Shown piece by piece: positions 1 through 7,103 of a stretch of DNA of 9,401 nucleotides. How positions within the stretch are numbered: position 1 is the stretch's first letter; each line of letters opens with the position of its first letter. The notes beneath the pieces are model-generated. The model did not search any database and was not told the DNA's origin. It saw nothing but the letters and a program-made list of their open reading frames with translations. Both the position numbers and the translations under genes were made by a program. This stretch comes from Treponema sp. UBA4319. GTDB lineage: Bacteria > Spirochaetota > Spirochaetia > Treponematales > Treponemataceae. The DNA is taken from assembly GCA_002393865.1 (NCBI GenBank), contig DGUD01000013.1:18889-28289 (forward strand), read 5' to 3'.

Positions 1-110
1 GAGCCGCTGCGGCGGGGTTCGTTGGTTGAGCCGGTCTCAAAAACGCTTGCCTTTGGAACCGGCCCTGATGAGAGAACGGGGTGCACCCGCGGCCCCGAAA
101 AGGAGAAGCC

Positions 111-320
111 ATGAAAAAGATGCTTGCGTGTGGAGCGCTTGTCTTTGCGGTGGTAGCGGCAGTTTTTGCCGTGAGCCAGACGGTCTATTGTGTCCCGAAC
201 GGGAAGAAATACCATAGCACCCCGCACTGCAGGACGCTTTCGCAGTCGGATATTGTCAATGAGATTACGCTTGAGCAGGCTGTGGCCGGAAAGCTGGAGC
301 CGTGCAAGGTCTGCCATTGA
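111..320 (+). CDS. Exported or membrane-anchored 69-aa mini-protein with His/Cys metal-binding motif
   Basis: The start is the ATG at 111, preceded by AGGAG at 101-105; an in-frame GTG at 81 lacks such a site. Residues 1-3 are MKK, followed by a hydrophobic stretch at about 4-22, which reads as a signal peptide or single N-terminal membrane anchor. The exported part (about 24-69) has the pattern VYC...GKKYHSTPHC...EPCKVCH. His35, Cys40, Cys65 and Cys68 form a likely zinc site, and Cys27 is an extra cysteine. A similar G-K-x-Y-H-x(3-4)-C...P-C-x-x-C module is common at the C-termini of secreted or nuclease-like proteins in Firmicutes and other bacteria, from my memory of the family. Here it stands alone. 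It converges with the GH43 gene, so no operon partner is visible. Export and metal binding are inferred from motifs; the cellular role is unknown. Confidence 0.72.
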   Translation: MKKMLACGALVFAVVAAVFAVSQTVYCVPNGKKYHSTPHCRTLSQSDIVNEITLEQAVAGKLEPCKVCH

Positions 321-329
321 GCGTGCATG

Positions 330-366
330 CCCGGCTGCCGCCCGCAAAGACGCCGGGGCAGCCGGG
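330..366. terminator. Hairpin between convergent genes, possible bidirectional terminator
   Basis: A perfect 10-bp stem (CCCGGCTGCC at 330-339 with GGCAGCCGGG at 357-366) and a 17-nt loop lies in the 84-bp gap between the convergent mini-protein and GH43 genes. No T-run follows on either strand. It could therefore be a Rho-assisted or 3'-end-stabilising structure rather than a classical intrinsic terminator. Confidence 0.45.
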
Positions 367-404
367 CTCTGCCTGCGGTGCGGAGCCGCGTAATGCTCTG
401 GGGC

Positions 405-1994
405 TTAGCCGGCGCTTTCTCTGTGCTCCTTGTCAGCTCCGGTGCGTAAGGCAAAGTCGCTGAATGTCGCGCTGCCGCCGGGCGTTTCCGTGGAATACAG
501 AAAGAGCGCGAACCTGACGCCGCTGAACTGATCAAGGCTGTAGCACAGCTTTACGGGTGCGGCAAAGTCCTCAAAGCCCCTGCCGTCCCCGCCGGAGAAA
601 GCGAACTGCGCGTGCTCGTTCCCGTGCTCCAGGCTGAGCGTCGCTTTCAGTACTATCTGCGCGGAAGCTGTGTCCTGCTCCGCGATGATGCGCGGCGGCT
701 CGTCGTCATATACGCCCATTGTCCACGGCGGGTAGGGGAGCGTATGCGATGCCGCGATGATTTTGAGGCGGCCGCCCTTTTTTGTGACGGCGATGAATCC
801 GTATGCGCCTTCCAGCGCGCAGAGGCCTGCGACGTCGCCCTCCTGCAGCCCGGATGCGTCCACGGTGACTGTCCCGGCGCAATGCCCGGTGAACGCCCGC
901 TGCGTGAGCGTGTTTGCCGCCTGCACGACGTTCACGCAGCATTTGTCTGTCCTCACGCTGAACGTGTTCCTGCTCAGGCTGACGAGGCGCTCGTCCGGAA
1001 TGTGGTTCCACTGCCACGCGGGATTCGTAAAGTCGTCGCTGTAGAGCGGCTTATAGCAGTAGTCCGGGCGCATGTCCGTGACGGCCTGCTGCTCCGGCAC
1101 CGCACCGTTCTCCCCGAATACCGGAAAATCGTTCTCAAAACGCACCGGCACAAGCACCGGGATTCTTCCCAGCGCCCCATGATCCTGGAAGAGTATTGCG
1201 TGCCAGTTCCCGTCGCAGTCCTGCACGATGCCGCCCTGCGCCGCGCCGCTGTCCCAGCCCGCCACATCCGCGCAGAGCACGTCGCCGCCGCGGTAGGGGC
1301 CGTCAATCCGGTCGGATACAAAGCATGCCTCCGTGCGCATTCTGCCTTTTGGCAGGTGGATCAGAAAGACATAATACTTGCCGTTTATTTTGTAGATGTG
1401 GCTGCCCTCGTAGCCGAGGATTTCTTTCTCCTTGTCGCTGCGGACAATCACCGTCTGTACGCCGCCTTCTTTGGGCGCGGTCAGATTCTCGTCCAGCTCG
1501 GTAAGAAGAATCTCGCTGTTCCCGCTCACGCAGTACACGCGCCCGTCGTCATCAAAAAGCAGCGACATATCGTGGAAGAATCCTTTGATTTCGGATTTGT
1601 GCCACGGGCCTTCTATCGTGTCCGCGGTGAACAGAAAGGTTTTTCGCAGGTCGTTCGCCACAAAGCAGACGTAGAATCTGCCCTTGTGGTAGCGCAGGCT
1701 TGCGGCCCACATGCCCTTGCCGTACACGCCTTTGTTGTCCCGCAGCGTCTCTCCTTCGGTCGCCTCCAGCTCGTCGTAGACGTATGCCGCATGCTCCCAG
1801 TCCGCAAGGTTGTAGGAGCGCAGGATGACGCAGCCCGGCATAAAGTGCATCGTCGTGCTGACCATGTAATAGCACGTGCCTACGCGGATGACGTCCAGAT
1901 CCGGAAAATCTGCCGGAATGATATACGGGCCGCATGTCCTCCTTGCCCCGCTGCTTGCCGGTCTTGTCTCCTCTTCTTTCTGGCTGCTTTCCAT
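405..1994 (-). CDS. Glycoside hydrolase family 43 enzyme (beta-xylosidase / alpha-L-arabinofuranosidase type)
   Basis: The product is 529 residues with a five-bladed GH43 propeller at about 23-320 and a C-terminal concanavalin-like beta-sandwich at about 340-525. The sandwich begins near YSDDF and WQWNHIPD, as in the C2 domain of GH43 xylosidases. All three catalytic carboxylates are visible: Asp32 (FPDLD, general base), Asp142 (HDMSLLFDDDG, pKa-modulating) and Glu196 (YEGSHIYKINGKYY, general acid). The sequence resembles the subfamily 11/12 type, which removes xylose or arabinose from xylo-oligosaccharides. I cannot tell the substrate from sequence alone. There is no signal peptide, so it should act in the cytoplasm. 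I chose the ATG at 1994 because AGGGGG lies 6-7 bases upstream and homology-like sequence starts about 20 residues later. The frame stays open upstream to 2147, but that stretch is Gly/Arg-rich and does not look conserved. Confidence 0.88.
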   Translation of the reverse strand: MESSQKEEETRPASSGARRTCGPYIIPADFPDLDVIRVGTCYYMVSTTMHFMPGCVILRSYNLADWEHAAYVYDELEATEGETLRDNKGVYGKGMWAASLRYHKGRFYVCFVANDLRKTFLFTADTIEGPWHKSEIKGFFHDMSLLFDDDGRVYCVSGNSEILLTELDENLTAPKEGGVQTVIVRSDKEKEILGYEGSHIYKINGKYYVFLIHLPKGRMRTEACFVSDRIDGPYRGGDVLCADVAGWDSGAAQGGIVQDCDGNWHAILFQDHGALGRIPVLVPVRFENDFPVFGENGAVPEQQAVTDMRPDYCYKPLYSDDFTNPAWQWNHIPDERLVSLSRNTFSVRTDKCCVNVVQAANTLTQRAFTGHCAGTVTVDASGLQEGDVAGLCALEGAYGFIAVTKKGGRLKIIAASHTLPYPPWTMGVYDDEPPRIIAEQDTASAQIVLKATLSLEHGNEHAQFAFSGGDGRGFEDFAAPVKLCYSLDQFSGVRFALFLYSTETPGGSATFSDFALRTGADKEHRESAG

Positions 1995-2009
1995 GTTGAT
2001 GCCCCCTGC

Positions 2010-2043
2010 AAAAAAAATGCTCGCCTGCTGCCGGCCGCGCGCA
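2010..2043 (-). promoter_or_regulatory. Terminator-like hairpin plus U8 in the GH43 leader, candidate attenuator
   Basis: On the - strand, TGCGCGC and GCGAGCA (2043-2037 and 2024-2018) pair over six base pairs with one internal G-A mismatch. The loop is 12 nt, and an uninterrupted run of eight T (2017-2010) follows directly. The T-run ends only a few bases before the GH43 Shine-Dalgarno, and the ATG is at 1994. The arrangement resembles an intrinsic terminator inside the 5' leader. The stem is short and imperfect, so regulation is only a possibility. Confidence 0.35.
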
Positions 2044-2118
2044 GTTCCCTGCCCGCCCCGGACAGCGGAGGCTGCTGTAAGGAGCGGGCGGCTCCCGCGA
2101 CGGCCTCCGTATACAGCC

Positions 2119-2147
2119 ATTATGCTGCCAGCGGCGGATAAATACAA
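2119..2147 (-). promoter_or_regulatory. Sigma-70-like promoter for the GH43 gene
   Basis: The -35 is TTGTAT (plus-strand 2142-2147), the spacer is 17 bp and the -10 is CATAAT (2119-2124). The predicted transcription start is near 2112, giving a leader of about 118 nt before the GH43 ATG at 1994. The leader carries the hairpin and U8 tract listed separately. Confidence 0.5.
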
Positions 2148-2214
2148 GTGGGGCTGCCGCCGCCCTCAGGATTCCGCAGCGCAGGGAATCAGGGGCGCTT
2201 CGGGGCAAATGCCG

Positions 2215-3072
2215 CTATCGGCATGACATTCTTCTTAAGTCCGCTCCTGAAAGCCCTGTCAAAAGCAGGGAGAGTTTTCCGTCGCAGCCTGCGATTCCGT
2301 AGCCGATAAGGCGGGTCGTGTTTTTTGTCACGTACGGCAAAAGGCTCTCCTGGATGTAGACGGTGTACTTCCTGCCTTCAGACCGGGCGGTCGTCTTTGC
2401 GGTGTACAATCGCGCAATCTCGTCGTTCCCTATGAATTTCGCGAAGAATGCAATCATTTCTCTGTCGGAATCGTCCAGTTCCGTCGTGTCCGAGACAAAA
2501 TGCACGAATGATTTTGCGCTTACATATTTTGCGCTGTAGTAAAAGCGCTTGTTCTCATGCGCTTTCTTGTCATCGGGGTCTGAGAAGAATTCTTTGTCCA
2601 AGAATGAAAGCGAATAGGGCGGATAGCCGACGATGAAAGAGTCTCCCGCTATCCATGCCGTGTTCTTCCCGTCGGAATAGCCTACGGAGAGCGTGGAGCC
2701 GTCCGGATTCATTTTTTCCACGATTTCCTTTATCCCGCTTTTTTTTGCATAGCTCTTCGTCAGGGTCATTTTATATTCGCGGGCAAGGCCGTCCTCGAAA
2801 CATTCTTCCTGGATAAGTATGCCCGTCTGTTCTTGAAGCTGCTCCGAAAGAAAATACCGCTGTTTCCTCAAGTTCCCTGCCGCGTCATAAAAGAGCATGA
2901 GCTTTGAGAACTGCTCGAAATCCTTTTCCGAATGCTGGATTTTGTGCTCTTCCGTAATCCCGCCGAATTCATTCTGGCGGCTGATTACCTTCCTTTCCGC
3001 AGAAAAGATAAAATTCTCTGAAAATAAAAATGCAAGCAGAAAAAAGACACTCCCTATTTTACGCTTTTCCAT
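2215..3072 (-). CDS. Secreted protein of unknown function
   Basis: I do not recognise this 285-residue protein. It begins with a basic start (MEKRK) and a hydrophobic core at about 6-24 ending FIFSA, a likely Sec signal peptide cleaved around residue 25. No lipobox cysteine is present, so it is periplasmic or secreted rather than a lipoprotein. The mature part is rich in charged and aromatic residues. It has a section around residues 57-130 with short YD.xGN and DG-type turns (MLFYDAAGNL, MNPDGST, YSDGKN), reminiscent of beta-strand repeat proteins, but I would not assign a family. The start at 3072 is supported by GAGGAG at 3085-3080 and a strong promoter just upstream. It runs in the same direction as GH43 but 220 bp away, and GH43 has its own promoter, so the two need not be co-transcribed. 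By eye, its GC content is lower than that of the enzyme genes. Confidence 0.75.
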   Translation of the reverse strand: MEKRKIGSVFFLLAFLFSENFIFSAERKVISRQNEFGGITEEHKIQHSEKDFEQFSKLMLFYDAAGNLRKQRYFLSEQLQEQTGILIQEECFEDGLAREYKMTLTKSYAKKSGIKEIVEKMNPDGSTLSVGYSDGKNTAWIAGDSFIVGYPPYSLSFLDKEFFSDPDDKKAHENKRFYYSAKYVSAKSFVHFVSDTTELDDSDREMIAFFAKFIGNDEIARLYTAKTTARSEGRKYTVYIQESLLPYVTKNTTRLIGYGIAGCDGKLSLLLTGLSGADLRRMSCR

Positions 3073-3097
3073 GTATGTTCTCCTCTGTTCGCATGCG

Positions 3098-3126
3098 ATT
3101 ATAGCATTTCACTTTCCGATGCGCAA
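3098..3126 (-). promoter_or_regulatory. Sigma-70-like promoter for the secreted unknown protein
   Basis: A perfect TATAAT (- strand, 3103-3098) lies 17 bp from TTGCGC (3126-3121). The predicted start near 3091 gives a short leader of about 18 nt containing GAGGAG. The 22-bp repeat array starts four bases upstream of the -35 box, where an activator or repressor could bind. Confidence 0.7.
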
Positions 3127-3130
3127 TTCT

Positions 3131-3208
3131 TCCCGCCGGAATCAGATACCATTCCCGCCGGAATCAGATACCCCTCCCGCCGGGAGCGGAACACAAAATT
3201 GATTTCCG
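3131..3208 (+). repeat. Left repeat array: 22-bp tandem units plus 34-bp conserved inner end
   Basis: Two complete 22-bp units start at 3131 and 3153. A third start at 3175 shares only TCCCGCC, then diverges into GGGAGCGG followed by AACACAAAATTGATTTCCG, ending at 3208. Each full unit contains the 13-bp imperfect dyad GGAATCAGATACC (3138-3150 and 3160-3172). The segment 3175-3208 matches the inverted array near 9211-9244 at 33 of 34 positions. It also contains a small palindrome, CTCCC-GCC-GGGAG. The array lies between the divergent promoters of the secreted unknown protein and GH2. Confidence 0.92.
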
Positions 3209-3337
3209 TGCCGGGCGCGCATTTTTGTTTTCATGGCAGGGGGCAGCTTGCAGAACCCGTCCGGCTTCAGAAAGTCCCCCCCCCCCTCATGGTTCATGTT
3301 CATGCGATAATCAGAGAGAATTCTCCGCTTTTTCTGC
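3209..3337. other. Rest of the 301-bp divergent intergenic region, with C11 homopolymer
   Basis: The whole gap 3073-3373 contains the promoter of the secreted protein, the repeat array and the GH2 promoter. The remaining piece has no convincing gene. Its notable feature is an uninterrupted run of 11 C at 3276-3286, about 88 bp before the GH2 start codon. A weak -10-like GATAAT is at 3306-3311, without a good -35. No RNA gene or riboswitch was recognised here. Confidence 0.6.
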
Positions 3338-3367
3338 TTTTCAAGTCCGCCCCTTTCGGTTTATACT
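3338..3367 (+). promoter_or_regulatory. Promoter for GH2, placed for a leaderless transcript
   Basis: The -10 is TATACT at 3362-3367 (5 of 6 to consensus), with a weaker -35 TTTTCA at 3338-3343 and an 18-bp spacer. Only six bases separate the -10 from the ATG at 3374, so transcription would begin at or next to the start codon. GGAAG lies between them but only one base from the ATG, too close to act as a normal Shine-Dalgarno. Confidence 0.5.
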
Positions 3368-3373
3368 GGAAGC

Positions 3374-6300
3374 ATGAGAACCTTATTCAACGACAACTGG
3401 AGTTTTGCGGAGCTTCCGCTTACTGATTGCGATGCGATGTTCAAGGACGGAAATCCTGTTATCTATAATCCCGACGACTATTTCGATGCTGCGGGCGGGC
3501 TGGCATACAAGGCAGTCCGGCTGCCCCATGACTGGCAGATTCACCATGTAAAGGATTTGTACAAGAACAGCGTCGGCTTCTATAAAAAGACCTTCGAGCT
3601 GGACGAAGGACAGCTTGCCGGCCGGCACAACGCCATCCGCTTTGAGGGCGTCTACATGAACAGCGCGGTCTGGGTGAACGGAAAGAAGGCCGGCGAATGG
3701 AAGTACGGCTACGCCACGTTCGAGTTCGATATTTCCGCGCTGGTACAGTCCGGGCGGAACGAGATTCTTGTGATCGCCGTCTACCAGAACTGCAATACGC
3801 GCTGGTATTCCGGCGCGGGCATTTTCCGCGATGTCACCTACATCAACACGGCGGACGTGTATCTGCCGGGCGACGGCGTGTATTTCTCCGCGGTACCGGC
3901 GGACTGCGGACGGCTGGACGGCAGCTGGAACGTCAGGATTTCTGCCGAAGCCGCGGGCAGAATCAGCGGCCACACCATAGAGCATCTGCTTGCCGCCCGC
4001 GACGGCACCGTGATTGCAAAGTCTGCCGCCCCGCTTGCCCCGGTGCCGCTCGGCGATGAGGAATCCGGGTGGCTCCGCAAGCAGCTTCCTTCGCTCGGCA
4101 CGGCGCCGCTTTCCCGCGCGCAGGACGAGCTTGCGGCCGAGCATCCTTCGCTGTGGGATACCGGCAGTCCTTCCTTCTATATACTGACCACGAGGCTCCT
4201 TGACAAGGACGGGGCAGTGATTGACGAGCTGAGCCAGCATTGCGGCTTTAAGTATGCCCGCTTTGACAAGGATGAGGGATTTTTCCTGAACGGCCGCCAC
4301 GTAAAGATAAACGGCGCCTGCCAGCACCATGACCACGGCGCGCTCGGCTCGGCCTTCGACGTGAACGCACTCCGCCGCCAGTTCTCCCGGCTCAAGGAGA
4401 TGGGCGCCAACTCCGTGCGCTGCTCCCATAACCCGCCTCCTTCCGCATGGATGGATTTGTGCGACGAGATGGGAATCATGGTGGACGACGAGGCTTTTGA
4501 TATGTGGGAGAAGCCCAAGACACCGTTCGACTACGGGAACCACTTCAACGACTGGTGGGAGCGCGACACGACGAGCTGGGTGCGCCGCGACAGGAACCAT
4601 CCTTCCCTGATTATGTGGTCAATCGGAAACGAGATTTATGACACGCATGTCGGGAACGGCTACGAAATCACAAAGAAGCTGTATGCCTGCGTTGCCAAAA
4701 ACGACCCGTGCCGGAACGCCCCGGTCACCATCGCCTCGAACTATATGATGACGGAAGGCGCCCAGCACTGCGCGCAGGAAATCGATACCGTTGGCTACAA
4801 CTATCTTGAGCGGCTGTACGACGAGCATCACAAAAAGTATCCCGGATGGAAGATATACGGCTCTGAGACTGGCTCTACCTTGCAGACCCGCGGCATCTAC
4901 CATTTCCCGGAATCTTTGCGGCTGGTGACCTTCAGCGACGGGCAGTGCTCGGCGCTGGAGAACTGCACCGCGCCGTGGGGTGCCGCGAGCACCCAGACAA
5001 TCATCACGAACGAGCGGGACTGCGCGTTCAGTGCGGGGCAGTACATCTGGACTGGCTGGGACTACATCGGCGAGCCGACCCCCTACCACACAAAGTCCTC
5101 GTTCTTCGGGCAGATTGATACGGCCGGATTCCCAAAAGATTCCTTCTACATGTTCAAGTCCGAATGGGCGGGCAAAAAAACAGCCCCGTTCGTGCATCTG
5201 CTCCCGTACTGGGATTGGAACGAAGGCCAGATGATTGACGTAAAGGCCTACACGAACGCGGATGCGGTCGAGCTTTTCTTCAACGGAACGTCGCTCGGCA
5301 GGCACACAATCGACCATCAGAAGGATATGGAGCCGTTCGGCCATTGGGTTGTGGAATATCACCGGGGCGAGATTAAGGCCGTCGCGTATGACGCCGCCGG
5401 AAAGCCGGTCGCGGAGGACGTAAAGCGCTCCTTTGGCGACCCGGCGCGCATTGTCCTGCGGCCTGAGACTGCGGCTGAGAACGGCGATACCGGCAATCTT
5501 CATTTTATTCAGATTATGACGGCGGACAAAGACGGCACCCTTGTCGAGAACGCGCGCAACTACATCACCATCAAAGTCTCAGGCGATGCCGAGCTTGTCG
5601 GCATGGACAACGGCGATTCTACCGATTATGACGAATATGCCTGCGCGGACGGAAAGACCTTGAGCCGGAAATTGTTCGCGAACCGCCTGATTGCGATTGT
5701 GCGGGCGCGGGGCAAGGCGGCTTCGTTTGAGCTGGCTGCCGCAAGCAAGGGGCTGCCGGGCGTCTCGCTGCGCTATGACGGAGCCCGCGGAACATGGGGC
5801 GGCTGTGAGCCCGGAGCCGCGATTGAGGCGGAATATGATTTTATCCCGGCGCGGAAAATCGAGCTCTGCGCGGAAGGTAGCACGAGCCTGGACGCAGCGC
5901 ACCGGGAGATAGCGGTTCGCGCGCGGGTTCTCCCTGCAAACGCGAGCCTCAAGAAAATCAGCTGGAATCCCGTCCTGAAAGAATGCGTGGCGAGCAACAA
6001 TATCGCTGTCGCCGTCGGAGCGCAGGCTGCGGACGGAAGCCAGAGCGCTGCTGTCCGTGCGGAAGGCGATGGCGAATGCATCCTCCGCTGTACCGCAAAG
6101 AACGGCAGCGAGCTTGACCAGGTAATCAGCGACCTGCCGTTTACCGTCAGCGGGGTGGGGAACCCGAATGTGAACCCCTACGAGCTTGTGGAGGCGTGCC
6201 GCATGAGCGGCTGGGATGACAAGGACGGAAAACCGAAGCCTGAGCTTTCGCTTGAGAGCGGCGTCTCCACGCGGAAGAGCGGCCCCACGTGGATAAGTTT

Positions 6301-6979
6301 CGCAAAGGTCGATTTCGGCCCGGACGGCGCTGATACAATCCATATCCCGGTTTTCAGCCACGAGACGGAGCTGTCCGTCGAGGTCTGGGACGGAACGCCG
6401 GGAACCGGTACTGACTACGAAGGAAGCAAGGCTCCTGCGGACGGCGGCGGAGAATGCCTCGGCAAATTCATGTACAAGCACGAGTCAATCTACAATGTGT
6501 ATTCGGAGAATGTCTTTGTCCTGAGCCGCCGACTCTTTGGCGTGCATACGCTCAGCATTGTGCTTCCTGACGGGATCTACTTCCACGGTTTTTACTTTGA
6601 CAAAAGCCCCAAGGCCTTTGCAAAGCTCCGCGCGCTCGATGCGGATGTGGTAGCGGGCGACTCCTTTGTCCGCAGCGCGGACGCCGTGGAAAAAATCGGG
6701 AACAATGTGAACCTCGACTTTGCGAACATGGATTTTGCTGCGGACGGAAGCGCAAAGCTTACGATATGCGGTAAATCGAACACCGAGAACAACACAATCA
6801 ACGTGAAATTCTTCGGTGCGGACGGCTCAAGCTCAACACAGGTGATTGAGTTCGCGCATACGGATGCGTATGTCGAGAAAGCGTTCCCGCTTGCCTGCAT
6901 ACGGGGCATGCAGAAAGTCAGCTTTGTGTTCCTGCCCGGAAGCAACTTTGATTTCCGCTGGTTCCGCTTTGAAAAATAA
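3374..6979 (+). CDS. Glycoside hydrolase family 2 enzyme, beta-galactosidase type with DUF4982 and C-terminal CBM-like modules
   Basis: This 1201-residue enzyme should hydrolyse terminal beta-galactosides or related beta-glycosides. Domains in order: sugar-binding jelly roll (about 1-160, with LPHDW near 50), immunoglobulin-like domain (about 165-295), TIM barrel (about 300-605), DUF4982 (about 605-675, with PYWDWNEGQ and NADAVELFFNGTSLG), a GH2 C-terminal domain (about 690-795), another Ig-like domain (about 825-925), and two CBM6-like beta-sandwiches (about 935-1085 and 1090-1201). Catalytic residues are intact: acid/base Glu420 in WSIGNEIYD and nucleophile Glu498 in YGSETGS. The start MRTLFNDNWSF matches the usual N-terminus of the family, so the ATG at 3374 is firm despite the missing Shine-Dalgarno. 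No signal peptide is present, so it is probably cytoplasmic. Length and domain order fit full-length homologues of gut bacteria. The exact substrate remains open (galactoside, glucuronide or fucoside are alternatives within GH2). Confidence 0.9.
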   Translation: MRTLFNDNWSFAELPLTDCDAMFKDGNPVIYNPDDYFDAAGGLAYKAVRLPHDWQIHHVKDLYKNSVGFYKKTFELDEGQLAGRHNAIRFEGVYMNSAVWVNGKKAGEWKYGYATFEFDISALVQSGRNEILVIAVYQNCNTRWYSGAGIFRDVTYINTADVYLPGDGVYFSAVPADCGRLDGSWNVRISAEAAGRISGHTIEHLLAARDGTVIAKSAAPLAPVPLGDEESGWLRKQLPSLGTAPLSRAQDELAAEHPSLWDTGSPSFYILTTRLLDKDGAVIDELSQHCGFKYARFDKDEGFFLNGRHVKINGACQHHDHGALGSAFDVNALRRQFSRLKEMGANSVRCSHNPPPSAWMDLCDEMGIMVDDEAFDMWEKPKTPFDYGNHFNDWWERDTTSWVRRDRNHPSLIMWSIGNEIYDTHVGNGYEITKKLYACVAKNDPCRNAPVTIASNYMMTEGAQHCAQEIDTVGYNYLERLYDEHHKKYPGWKIYGSETGSTLQTRGIYHFPESLRLVTFSDGQCSALENCTAPWGAASTQTIITNERDCAFSAGQYIWTGWDYIGEPTPYHTKSSFFGQIDTAGFPKDSFYMFKSEWAGKKTAPFVHLLPYWDWNEGQMIDVKAYTNADAVELFFNGTSLGRHTIDHQKDMEPFGHWVVEYHRGEIKAVAYDAAGKPVAEDVKRSFGDPARIVLRPETAAENGDTGNLHFIQIMTADKDGTLVENARNYITIKVSGDAELVGMDNGDSTDYDEYACADGKTLSRKLFANRLIAIVRARGKAASFELAAASKGLPGVSLRYDGARGTWGGCEPGAAIEAEYDFIPARKIELCAEGSTSLDAAHREIAVRARVLPANASLKKISWNPVLKECVASNNIAVAVGAQAADGSQSAAVRAEGDGECILRCTAKNGSELDQVISDLPFTVSGVGNPNVNPYELVEACRMSGWDDKDGKPKPELSLESGVSTRKSGPTWISFAKVDFGPDGADTIHIPVFSHETELSVEVWDGTPGTGTDYEGSKAPADGGGECLGKFMYKHESIYNVYSENVFVLSRRLFGVHTLSIVLPDGIYFHGFYFDKSPKAFAKLRALDADVVAGDSFVRSADAVEKIGNNVNLDFANMDFAADGSAKLTICGKSNTENNTINVKFFGADGSSSTQVIEFAHTDAYVEKAFPLACIRGMQKVSFVFLPGSNFDFRWFRFEK

Positions 6980-6989
6980 TGCGCTGTCC

Positions 6990-7023
6990 GGATGCCTGCC
7001 TGCATAGGGCAGGTATCCCTTTT
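6990..7023 (+). terminator. Intrinsic terminator after GH2
   Basis: The stem GGATGCCTGCC (6990-7000) pairs with GGCAGGTATCC (7008-7018) over 11 bp with one G-T wobble and a 7-nt loop, followed by CTTTT. It lies 11 bases after the GH2 stop codon and should separate GH2 transcription from the downstream CPBP gene. Confidence 0.82.
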
Positions 7024-7103
7024 GCCGCGCCTGCGTGCATCTGCTTCCGTTGTGGCGCGCCGGGTAAACGGCGCAATCGATTCGCTCTCGTAAAGGAGTT
7101 TTT

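Noticed and set aside
1..114. Open frame entering from the left edge and stopping with TGA at 112-114, overlapping the mini-protein ATG by ATGA
   Set aside because: A 4-base start/stop overlap is attractive as translational coupling, but the 37 codons look like non-coding Gly/Arg/Pro-rich sequence and no upstream part is visible. The stretch also holds no clear promoter or RNA gene.
612..2141. Long open frame of 509 codons on the + strand opposite GH43
   Set aside because: It is exactly antisense to a GH43 gene with all catalytic residues, has Arg/Val/Ala/His-rich low-information sequence and no family resemblance. It is a shadow of GC-rich codon use.
1995..2147. N-terminal extension of GH43 by 51 residues
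   Set aside because: The extension is Gly/Arg-rich, its ATG overlaps no ribosome binding site, and the ATG at 1994 has AGGGGG at the right distance. The promoter at 2119-2147 also overlaps the extension's first codons.
2170..2190. Hairpin GATTCC/GGAATC downstream of the secreted-protein gene as terminator
   Set aside because: Only 6 bp of stem and no T-run on the - strand; too weak to call.
3131..3208. CRISPR array
   Set aside because: Units are directly adjacent 22-bp repeats with no spacers, only two or three copies, and no cas genes nearby.
3131..3208. Iteron-type replication origin
   Set aside because: The 22-bp period would suit iterons, but there is no replication initiator gene and a second inverted copy sits 6 kb away by an unrelated gene.
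3383..6481. Open frames of 405, 294 and 300 codons on the - strand inside GH2
   Set aside because: They are antisense to an intact GH2 enzyme, and show the same Arg/Val/His-rich composition and no recognisable domains or start signals.
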